Of a stretch of DNA of 64,000 nt, positions 1-7,124 are shown piece after piece. This DNA comes from Rhizophagus prolifer. Its lineage: Eukaryota; Glomeromycota; Glomeromycetes; Glomerales; Glomeraceae. A model generated the notes under the pieces. That model did not search any database, was not told the DNA's origin, and worked only from the letters and a program-made list of their open reading frames with translations. Location of the stretch: the NCBI GenBank assembly GCA_019425655.1, contig NQWY01000012.1:1-64000 (forward strand), read 5' to 3'. The position numbers and the translations under genes are program-made. Every line of letters begins with the position of its first letter. Position 1 is the stretch's first letter.

Positions 1-1
1 C

Positions 2-1072
2 AAAGCATCACGCATTAACCCAGACTCATCTAATGAATTTGAAACCAAAGTTTTAGACTTTATAAAAGAATGGTTTTCGGAGTCCAAAACGGTAAAAGTT
101 CAGAGCTCCGGTTCTACAGGCAAGCCTAAAGTGTTTGATATTGAAAAATCAAAAATGTTGAATTCTGCTGAGATGACTTGTGATTTTCTAGGTTTAAAGG
201 GAGGAGATCTGGCACTACTCTGTCTTCCGATTGAATATATCTCAGGCAAAATGATGGTTGTAAGAAGCATTTCACAACAATTAAAACTAAAAATTGCTCA
301 ACATTCTCTCAAACCTTTAGAAAATCTTAAAGAAGAAATTGATTTTTGTGCGATGACACCTTTGCAGGTTGAAAATTCTTTGGACAAAATTCACTGGATC
401 AAAAGTCTGATTATCGGTGGCGCCACAGTTTCAGAAATTTTAAAAACTAAAATCTATCAAACTCTTCAACGCTCCAATTCCCAAACACAAATCTTCGAGA
501 CCTATGGCATGAGTGAGACGCTTTCTCATATAGCTTTGAAAAAAATTTTTCCCAGTCAGGAAGATTGGTTTACGGTTTTTGACGGTGTTGATATTTCTTT
601 AGACGAAAGAGGTTGCTTAAAAATATTTGCGCCCAAACTGAATGCGGAAGTTTTGCAGACCAATGATTTGGTTGAGCTGAAAACAAAAAAACAATTCAGA
701 TTTTTGGGACGATTGGATAACGTAATTAATTCCGGGGGAGCAAAGATTTTTCCGGAGGAATTGGAAAGATTAGTCAAAAAAGAGATTCCAAATGAAGCTG
801 TTTTTCTTGGAATTGAGGATGAAAAATTAGGACAGAAATTAGTTTTGGTAGTTGAAGATAAAAGATACAAGATGCAAGGCTTAACAAATGATGATTTAAA
901 TCCCGAGTTACAAAATTTTAAGTCTCAAATCTCAAATCTTAAATTCGAAAAGTCATTTCATAAGCCAAAAGAGATTATTTTTGTTGAACAAATCCCAAGA
1001 ACGCCGAACGGAAAGGTGAACCGTTCCGAACTCCGACAACTGGTGAAAGAAATGACACACGGTTTGCAATAG
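2..1072 (+). CDS. menE: o-succinylbenzoate-CoA ligase (MenE-type), 5' partial
   Basis: Acyl-adenylate-forming enzyme that would activate o-succinylbenzoate with ATP and CoA in menaquinone synthesis. The frame is open from base 2 to the stop, so the true start lies before the window. The GTG at 131 is not the start, because the AMP-binding P-loop (SSGSTGKPK, bases 107-133) straddles it. Further motifs are YGMSET near base 500, the hinge region LGRLDNVINSGG, and PRTPNGKVNR with the C-terminal catalytic lysine. The protein looks short for the superfamily, as MenE of Bacteroidota usually is. MenE is preferred over other acyl-CoA ligases on length and motif style; the substrate is inference. Confidence 0.8.
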   Translation, partial: KASRINPDSSNEFETKVLDFIKEWFSESKTVKVQSSGSTGKPKVFDIEKSKMLNSAEMTCDFLGLKGGDLALLCLPIEYISGKMMVVRSISQQLKLKIAQHSLKPLENLKEEIDFCAMTPLQVENSLDKIHWIKSLIIGGATVSEILKTKIYQTLQRSNSQTQIFETYGMSETLSHIALKKIFPSQEDWFTVFDGVDISLDERGCLKIFAPKLNAEVLQTNDLVELKTKKQFRFLGRLDNVINSGGAKIFPEELERLVKKEIPNEAVFLGIEDEKLGQKLVLVVEDKRYKMQGLTNDDLNPELQNFKSQISNLKFEKSFHKPKEIIFVEQIPRTPNGKVNRSELRQLVKEMTHGLQ

Positions 1073-1143
1073 CGATAGTAACGGTTATCCTTTTGCTTGC
1101 CTTGTCAGGCAAGCAAAAGATAATAGTGGATAGCGCGGTGACA
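1061..1143. repeat. palindromic intergenic element A
   Basis: A perfect 12-bp inverted repeat (1090-1101 with 1108-1119, 6-base loop) is flanked by arms that resemble element B at 2781-2853 when read on the other strand. There is no T-tract after the stem, so it does not look like a plain terminator. The rest of the 200-base gap between menE and arfB shows no gene. Confidence 0.6.
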
Positions 1144-1271
1144 CAGATTAGCATTGGATTTGCAGTGGGAAATCTGTGGCAATTGCCCAAAATATATTAA
1201 CAAACCACCTCGTCAAATTTTTCAAGAAAAATTTGCCACCCCTCCAAAGGAAGGGAATTTTGAAAAACTAA

Positions 1272-1664
1272 ATGAAAGATTTTTCTACCGAGATCAGTTA
1301 TAAAACTTCCCGCTCTTCCGGAGCTGGCGGACAAAACGTGAATAAAGTAGAAACAGCTGTGACAGGGATTTGGAATGTAATGGAAAGTCAGTTTTTTTCT
1401 TTTGATGAGAAAATGCGGATCTCGGAAAAGCTGAAAAACAGAATCAATTCCGAAGGTTTGCTGCAAATGACCTCGTCGGAAAGCCGAACACAATTACAGA
1501 ACAAAAAAATTGTGACAGAGAAAATGTTGGAACTTGTGGAAAAATCACTCTTTGTTCCAAAAAAACGTGTTGCTACAAAGCCTTCAAAAGGTCAAGTCCA
1601 GAAACGCATCGACAACAAAAAGAAGTTGTCCGAGAAAAAAGAAAATCGAAAATTCAGATTTTAA
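1272..1664 (+). CDS. arfB: alternative ribosome-rescue factor ArfB (peptidyl-tRNA hydrolase, YaeJ family)
   Basis: Releases peptidyl-tRNA from ribosomes stalled on mRNAs without a stop codon. The 130-residue protein starts with the RF1/RF2-like domain carrying the GGQ motif (SGAGGQNVNK, about residues 17-26) and ends in a lysine/arginine-rich tail (from about residue 95) of the kind that enters the empty mRNA channel. It lacks the codon-recognition domains of true release factors and has the normal ArfB length. The ATG at 1272 puts the GGQ at the family position. Its last 11 bases overlap the 3' end of the convergent gene at 1654. Confidence 0.92.
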   Translation: MKDFSTEISYKTSRSSGAGGQNVNKVETAVTGIWNVMESQFFSFDEKMRISEKLKNRINSEGLLQMTSSESRTQLQNKKIVTEKMLELVEKSLFVPKKRVATKPSKGQVQKRIDNKKKLSEKKENRKFRF

Positions 1665-2181
1665 AGTCTGACAATTTTTCTATTTCCTGATTGATTTTCT
1701 CACTGTACTCCAATTGCTTCTCACGAATTCTCCCGTGATTGGTAACCGTTTCATAATCCTGCTGAAAATCTTTATAAGCCTCATAAACATTAGTATAATG
1801 CTTTTGAAGTGTCTTTGCGTCGAGTATTTCGTCGCTGATTAATTTCCTGAATCTTCTCGCAAACAGTTCGGCAATGTCGAAGTGACTTTGTTCGTGCATC
1901 AAAACCAAATCCGTTTTGTGGTCACTGTGCGCCCACGATTTTGAAGGCACAAAAAAAGATTCGATCTTAACTTCTTTGGAACTGAATTTTTTGGTTGGGC
2001 TATTCAACAAATAAGAGATTCCACAAAAGGTTGTAGCAGCAGCTTTGGAAGTGTTCGGCTGGCTTTTTGACTGAAAATCTTCCCAAACCAGCTTTCGGTT
2101 TTCACTCCAAAAAATCTTGTCCTGGGCTTTCGTCAGTCCAATGATAAACATAAAAATAGCTGCTAAAAATATTCGTAACAT
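1654..2181 (-). CDS. exported DUF922-like protein with HExxH motif
   Basis: A 175-residue protein with a clear N-terminal signal peptide (MLRIFLAAIFMFIIGLTKAQ). The sequence MHEQSHFD contains an HExxH arrangement (H96, E97, H100), which suggests a zinc-dependent hydrolase. This, the length and the KLVWEDFQ stretch after the signal fit DUF922 proteins of Bacteroidota, whose function is unknown. The C-terminal half is charged and helical. It is convergent with arfB and overlaps it by 11 bases. Protease activity is inference from the motif alone. Confidence 0.7.
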   Translation of the reverse strand: MLRIFLAAIFMFIIGLTKAQDKIFWSENRKLVWEDFQSKSQPNTSKAAATTFCGISYLLNSPTKKFSSKEVKIESFFVPSKSWAHSDHKTDLVLMHEQSHFDIAELFARRFRKLISDEILDAKTLQKHYTNVYEAYKDFQQDYETVTNHGRIREKQLEYSEKINQEIEKLSDFKI

Positions 2182-2259
2182 ATCTGTTAGATGTTTTTTT
2201 TCAATTAATGTTAATTTATTTCCACAAAAAATGTATTTTTACCTCCCTCATTTTAAAAA

Positions 2260-2739
2260 ATGGAAAAAGAGATAAAAATCAACTTTGAAGTGATCCCGAG
2301 TTACGAAAAACTCAATGATATAGAAAAAATACTTTTTGACAAAGCTAAAACCATCCGCGAGCAGGCTTATGCACCTTATTCCAATTTCCTGGTCGGCTGT
2401 GCGGTTCAGCTGGAAAATGGCGAAATCATCACAGGGAGCAATCAGGAAAATGCCGCGTATCCATCCGGACTTTGTGCGGAAAGAACCACAATTTTTTGGA
2501 CTTCGGCCAATTATCCTGACGTGAAAATCAAAAAACTTTTTGTGATTGGTGCACCAAAAGATGCGTTAACTTCTACTCCAATTCCGCCTTGTGGTGCCTG
2601 CAGGCAATCAATTCTGGAATATGAGTCCAAACAAAAAGAGGAAATCGAAATCTACTTTGCATCGCTTGACGGGGAAATACTGAAAACAAAATCCATTCGG
2701 GATCTGTTGCCATTTTCTTTTGATGCAAGTTTTTTATAA
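2260..2739 (+). CDS. cdd: cytidine deaminase
   Basis: Hydrolytic deamination of cytidine and deoxycytidine to uridine forms in pyrimidine salvage. The zinc site is visible: C72-A-E74 (LCAERT) supplies one cysteine and the catalytic glutamate, and PPCGACRQ supplies C111 and C114. This is the homotetrameric three-cysteine type. The 159 residues include a short N-terminal extension compared with the compact 130-residue enzymes. The ATG at 2260 follows an AT-rich leader with no Shine-Dalgarno sequence. It stands alone between divergent and convergent neighbours. Confidence 0.93.
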   Translation: MEKEIKINFEVIPSYEKLNDIEKILFDKAKTIREQAYAPYSNFLVGCAVQLENGEIITGSNQENAAYPSGLCAERTTIFWTSANYPDVKIKKLFVIGAPKDALTSTPIPPCGACRQSILEYESKQKEEIEIYFASLDGEILKTKSIRDLLPFSFDASFL

Positions 2740-2780
2740 TTTTTCAGGAGCAAACCGTTAGTTCTTCGGCAGAAGGTTCC

Positions 2781-2853
2781 AGCCTGCTGTCCACTGTATC
2801 TTTTTTGTCCGTTAAAAACAGACAAAAAAGGATGCCGTTCCCATCAGGGCTAT
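2781..2853. repeat. palindromic intergenic element B
   Basis: A hairpin with stem 2800-2809 / 2821-2830 lies between conserved-looking arms (CTGTCCACTGTATC on the left, GGATGCCGTTCCCATC on the right). Read in the opposite direction, element A at 1061-1143 has matching arms around a different stem. The element lies downstream of both cdd and recF. Confidence 0.6.
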
Positions 2854-2883
2854 GTTGAAGGTTAGTCTTTCTTTTCAACGTTT

Positions 2884-3963
2884 TCAAATTTCAAAGATTC
2901 TACTCTCTTCGTTGATCCTTCTCACCACATTTTCTGTCCGCTCTTTGTGCGTATCCGTAATGAAAATCTGCCCAAAACTCTCTTTGTTAACTAATTCGAT
3001 TAGTTGAAAAACTCTGGTATCATCCAGTTTATCAAAGATATCGTCCAGAAGAAGGATTGGAGACTTTCCTGTCAATTCTTTGATTCGGTTGATCTGAGCT
3101 AATTTTAGTGAAATCAAGAAAGATTTCTGCTGGCCTTGCGAACCGATTTTTTTGATAGAATTCCCATTCATCTCGAACAGCAAGTCATCTTTATGTGTTC
3201 CTTTGGAAGTGTAGGTCAAAGCTCTGTCTTTGTCAATTGAACCAGATAAAAGGCTGTGAAATTCTTCAGTCAAAAGATGCGATTCATAGATAACATTCAC
3301 GATTTCTTTTCCACCGGAAATGATTTCGTAAAAATGCTGAACAATGGGATTCAGTTTTTCAACAAACTCTTTTCTTTTCTCAAAAATCCTTGTTCCGAAA
3401 TTGGAAATCGGCTCGTCATAGATCTCCAAAGAATCCTTGTCGAAGACTCTGTTCTTCGCAAAATATTTCAGTAAAGCGTTTCTCTGCTGGATAGTTTTCT
3501 GATATTGGATCAAATCAAAAAGATAAGAAGAATCGGTTTGCGAAATCATCGCATCCAAAAATTTTCTTCGGCTTTCCCCGGAATCGGAAATCAGATTGGA
3601 ATCGTAAGGTGAAATCATCACACTCGGTAAATAGCCAATATGGTCGGCTAATCTATCGTAATTTTTATCATTTTTCTTGATGATTTTTTTAGATTCTTTT
3701 GGCTGAAGAATTTTAATAATATCCTCTTTCTCTTCATTCTGAATTTCGGATTCAATAACAAAAAAATCTTCATCAGATTTCACATTATTAATATCAGAAT
3801 TTCCAAGAAAGCTTTTCCCTACAGAAAGATAATGAAGCGCATCCAGAACATTAGTCTTCCCTACGCCATTATTCCCGACAAAACAATTGATTTGAGGAGA
3901 AAATTCGAAAGCTCTTTCCGAGTGGCTCTTAAAATTGATGAGTGAAAGTTTGTTGATAATCAT
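2884..3963 (-). CDS. recF: DNA replication/repair protein RecF
   Basis: SMC-like ATPase that helps load RecA on gapped DNA with RecO and RecR. Domains visible in order are Walker A (GNNGVGKT, residues 30-37), the ABC signature-like SQGQQKS near residue 275 and Walker B (ILLLDDIFDKLD) near residue 305. The 359 residues are the normal length. Its ATG overlaps the stop of the upstream toxin gene in an ATGA arrangement, so it is very likely translated from the toxin-antitoxin transcript, which is unusual for recF. Confidence 0.93.
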   Translation of the reverse strand: MIINKLSLINFKSHSERAFEFSPQINCFVGNNGVGKTNVLDALHYLSVGKSFLGNSDINNVKSDEDFFVIESEIQNEEKEDIIKILQPKESKKIIKKNDKNYDRLADHIGYLPSVMISPYDSNLISDSGESRRKFLDAMISQTDSSYLFDLIQYQKTIQQRNALLKYFAKNRVFDKDSLEIYDEPISNFGTRIFEKRKEFVEKLNPIVQHFYEIISGGKEIVNVIYESHLLTEEFHSLLSGSIDKDRALTYTSKGTHKDDLLFEMNGNSIKKIGSQGQQKSFLISLKLAQINRIKELTGKSPILLLDDIFDKLDDTRVFQLIELVNKESFGQIFITDTHKERTENVVRRINEESRIFEI

Positions 3964-4268
3964 AATCCCAAAAGTTTTTTCAGTTTACTCGGATTTTGCC
4001 GATTATCCCACAAAGAAATAATGTAGAGTAAATCTTTTTCTAATCTATAGACCAATCCGTAATTTTCAAAATGCCGAATTCGGTATGGTTCGAAATTGGT
4101 TTCAGTATCACTTAAAGGATTAGACTTTAATAAATCAATTTTTTGATAAATAGTAAGGTTTAGTTTTATAGAATAACGATTACTTTTATTTCTATTATTC
4201 CAGTAATCGAAAATGGCGTTTCTCTGTTTTATTGCAAGCGTTGTCCAAATGACCTTTACTTCATCCAT
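3960..4268 (-). CDS. RelE/ParE-family toxin
   Basis: A 102-residue protein with the ParE-like layout: an N-terminal helix pair (TTLAIKQRNAIFDYW), a middle loop with NPLSDTETN and a C-terminal strand pair RIRHFENYGLVYRLEKD followed by LLYIISLWDNRQNP. RelE-type members cleave ribosome-bound mRNA and ParE-type members poison gyrase; the sequence does not settle which. It overlaps the antitoxin gene by 13 bases and recF by 4, so the three form one operon. The frame looks complete. Confidence 0.8.
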   Translation of the reverse strand: MDEVKVIWTTLAIKQRNAIFDYWNNRNKSNRYSIKLNLTIYQKIDLLKSNPLSDTETNFEPYRIRHFENYGLVYRLEKDLLYIISLWDNRQNPSKLKKLLGL

Positions 4269-4495
4269 TCTTCATCCAATTTTCTTAACTCCTCGTCGGA
4301 AATAGTTCGTCCATATTTAATATCCTCTTCCGCAACTAGAATCATTTCTTTCTGACTTTTGGACAAAATATATTTTGCATCTTCTTCAGGCTGAACAGAC
4401 AAAAAAAGATTTTCAACGGCTTGTAAGAAATTGACATTCGTAGTAGAAAAGATTCTTTCTACCAGTTTGCTTCTTAGTACTTCAATATTTTCCAT
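4256..4495 (-). CDS. type II antitoxin partner of the ParE-like toxin
   Basis: A 79-residue acidic protein directly upstream of the toxin and overlapping it by 13 bases. The N-terminal half is helical, and the C-terminal TISDEELRKLDEEWMK resembles the toxin-wrapping tails of antitoxins found beside RelE/ParE toxins in Bacteroidota. No DNA-binding fold is obvious, so autoregulation of the operon is uncertain. The assignment rests mainly on position and size. The ATG at 4495 follows an AT-rich leader. Confidence 0.72.
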   Translation of the reverse strand: MENIEVLRSKLVERIFSTTNVNFLQAVENLFLSVQPEEDAKYILSKSQKEMILVAEEDIKYGRTISDEELRKLDEEWMK

Positions 4496-4538
4496 CCCTC
4501 AAAAATTTATGTAAAGATAAAACTTCTTAACAAGAAAA

Positions 4539-6338
4539 TCAATTTCCGAAGTTCACAAAATGCGGAATATCAGCCGCAAAAGTATTCATCGGCATCATAT
4601 TGTTTCTATAGCTGTTGAAATCAAAAACAGAACTATTGTCAAATGGCACCTTCGGATAATACATAAAAGAAACTTGAATCCTGTTGAAAACCAGATAAGG
4701 ATTGTTGATCAGAACCCCGATTCCAACTTTTGTATTGATACTGGTTTTCAATAATTTCTCATCCGGCATTCCCAGCCAACCAACAGCCGTTGTCAAATAT
4801 GGACTGAAATGAAAATTTTTCCAGGTTTTGCTGATGAAAAACTGCAACTGGTATCTCAAAACAAGCTTTTTTGTCCCGATATAATCATAATTATAAACAG
4901 GAAATTCATCATTAGCAGAAAGGTTGATCCGGTCTTTGTAGGAATAATTATTTTGTGGATTACCCAAAGCCAGAGTCGGCGAAAAGAAATGACGGACCTT
5001 GGCAAATTTCCAATCCATAAGGTTGGTAAAATATGTTCCATCGACGCGAAATGCATCACGGTTAATTCTTTCTTCATTAAAAAACCGTCCGAACTGTGCT
5101 TTGATATTAAAATATCCTATTTTCGTGAAGTCACCATAAGCCGCAGAAAGTCCCGCATAGGGAACAACTTCTTTACTTCTGGATAGTAAACCGGCTGTAA
5201 CATTAAATGCATTTCCGTAAGGAATATCTTCAGGCAAATCGTACTGGAAAACCTGTTTCTCCACCGAGAATTTTCTCTGGATAAATCCCGCCGAAGCCAA
5301 AAAACTATTATACGAACGGAAATACTGAAACTGATCAATGCCCGGACTGTCTTTATACTGATAATTCTGGAATCGACCTATTAAAGCAATATTACTGGAG
5401 ATTCTTTCAGCAGGATTAGACGAAACGGGTATCTGGTAACCACCCCACAAATCCTGACTGTAAACTTTGATCTGAACTTCCGGAAACGCTGTCAGATCAT
5501 CCATTGGCAAGGTTACATTTCGCATAAAATATTCGAAAGTGAAACCTCCTGCCCATTTTGTCAAAGGCGAGAAAAAATCACGTCTTGCACTCAGGTTGAC
5601 GCGCTCATTTTTCAAAAAATCTTTTTCTCCCAAAATTTGTGCAGTAATATAACTTCCAAAAAGATTATTCGCCGTATAACTTCCATAGAAATAATCCTGT
5701 TTTTCTTTGGAATCATTCCTGTAAAGAAAGTCCGCTTCATGGCCAAGACCAAGGAAATTCTCTTCTGTTACGCCTAATCCTATTTTGCTCCCGGAATAGC
5801 TTAATCTTGGTTTCAAACTCCAGGAATCCAAAACTTTCACAACAACATCAATTGAGTCGTTAGAACTGTTTTCAACTGCAATTTTTACACGGTTGACAAA
5901 AGGCATTTCTCTCAGCAAGCGTTCGGATTCATAGAGTTTTTGTGCATTATAAGCATCACCTTTTCTGAAAAGTAAATAATTGTTAACCGTCGAGATTCTG
6001 GTGTTGGAATGGAGATGATTCGTGAACCAGTCGTACCATTTCGCTTTCTCTTTTTTTTCTTTGGTGTTGTATCCAAACGGGTCGATGGTTTCAATTTTTA
6101 TATCCCGAATAAATTTTCCATCATAAGATTCCTGAGATTGCTTTTCCGTTCTTGTAGCAACTGACGCAGAATCAGCTTCCCGACGAAATATAAAGCGGTG
6201 AATGAATCTTGTAAATTTTCTTTTATCTGAAAATTCTTCAATCTTATAATAAATCGAATCTTTTTTCTCCTGCGCCTCAGCAATGGAAAAGAAACTTAAA
6301 AAGACAATAATCAGGAGAATAGATTTGTTATTGAACAT
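4539..6338 (-). CDS. BamA/TamA-like outer-membrane protein (POTRA plus beta-barrel)
   Basis: A 599-residue protein with a signal peptide ending SIAEAQ. After a charged linker, residues of roughly 75-175 look like a single POTRA region (FIRDIKIETIDPFG, then ERLLREMPFVNRVKIAVEN and DVVVKVLDSWSLKP). The rest is a series of alternating strands rich in Y, F, G and N, typical of an Omp85 barrel. It is much shorter than BamA (five POTRA domains), so it is a smaller paralogue that probably inserts or exports outer-membrane components. Substrate unknown. Confidence 0.72.
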   Translation of the reverse strand: MFNNKSILLIIVFLSFFSIAEAQEKKDSIYYKIEEFSDKRKFTRFIHRFIFRREADSASVATRTEKQSQESYDGKFIRDIKIETIDPFGYNTKEKKEKAKWYDWFTNHLHSNTRISTVNNYLLFRKGDAYNAQKLYESERLLREMPFVNRVKIAVENSSNDSIDVVVKVLDSWSLKPRLSYSGSKIGLGVTEENFLGLGHEADFLYRNDSKEKQDYFYGSYTANNLFGSYITAQILGEKDFLKNERVNLSARRDFFSPLTKWAGGFTFEYFMRNVTLPMDDLTAFPEVQIKVYSQDLWGGYQIPVSSNPAERISSNIALIGRFQNYQYKDSPGIDQFQYFRSYNSFLASAGFIQRKFSVEKQVFQYDLPEDIPYGNAFNVTAGLLSRSKEVVPYAGLSAAYGDFTKIGYFNIKAQFGRFFNEERINRDAFRVDGTYFTNLMDWKFAKVRHFFSPTLALGNPQNNYSYKDRINLSANDEFPVYNYDYIGTKKLVLRYQLQFFISKTWKNFHFSPYLTTAVGWLGMPDEKLLKTSINTKVGIGVLINNPYLVFNRIQVSFMYYPKVPFDNSSVFDFNSYRNNMMPMNTFAADIPHFVNFGN

Positions 6339-6347
6339 TCGGAGATT

Positions 6348-7069
6348 TTAACAAAACTGCAATATCAATTTGTAAGCCAAAAGACATATCAAAGGAAGTC
6401 CACTACAGCTTTCCACCCAAAAACTAAAATAAGCTTCCCGATTATTATTTTCAGAAAAATAAATTAATAAAAATGTGATAATTGTAGTCAGGAAAAAATA
6501 CACTGCAAAAGCAAAATCCAGGTAGAAAACACTTAACAAGCCTGAGATACAAACTAATAAATATGCCAGGAATTTAGTTTTCTGGACACCAATAAGAATC
6601 GGAAAAGTCACCACATCATCGCTATTCATATCCCGGATATCAAAAGGCAAAACCAAAGCTGAAATAAATAACCAGGTAATCATAAAAATTTCCCAATCAA
6701 ATTCCGGAAGAATGAGCCAGGAATTGATTAAAGCCCAGGTTAATCCAACATAAAAAACCTTTAGCAAAGGAATTTTGCGTATAAATTTTTCCAAAAAAAA
6801 GGAATTGTAAAGCAATCCGAGAATAACAATAATTGCCCATTTCAAAAGTCGTATTTCGTTATGATTCCTGAGTTAAAAAAAATTTTCTTATCGTACTGAT
6901 ATTTGGTGTAAAGGTAACCGCTGAAATAAGTAATAAAAATTAAAAGTAAAGTCGGCCAACGGAATATGTTTTGCTCCAGCATAAAATAGGCAGCCAAACA
7001 GGTTCCCATCAAAGAAACATATATCTGACTGTCAATAACATATTTTTTTGTTAAATTTAAAATCGACAT
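6348..7069 (-). pseudogene. UbiA-like integral membrane protein, split in two frames
   Basis: Two overlapping frames encode halves of what looks like one membrane protein: 7069-6842 (75 residues, ends YTKYQYDKKIFFNSG...) and 6845-6348 (165 residues, starting on a weak TTG). The second carries LPFDIRDMNSDD, resembling the second aspartate-rich motif of UbiA prenyltransferases, and several membrane helices. Its frame stays open upstream of the TTG (reading NHNEIRLLKWA), back to a stop next to an eight-T run. The halves therefore probably belong together, with a small deletion or length change between them. The canonical first UbiA motif is not visible, so enzyme activity is doubtful. Confidence 0.55.
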
Positions 7070-7124
7070 TTTACTTTAACAAATGTCGGAAAAAACTATC
7101 TTACACAAGAGAAAAAATAAACTT

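Noticed and set aside
975-1190. Minus-strand frame between menE and arfB
   Set aside because: It runs through the hairpin element A and the menE 3' end in an antisense frame; no coding character.
7083-7124. Upstream ATG of the macroglobulin gene as start
   Set aside because: It would put 14 charged residues before the signal peptide; the next ATG at 7125 gives a normal signal sequence.
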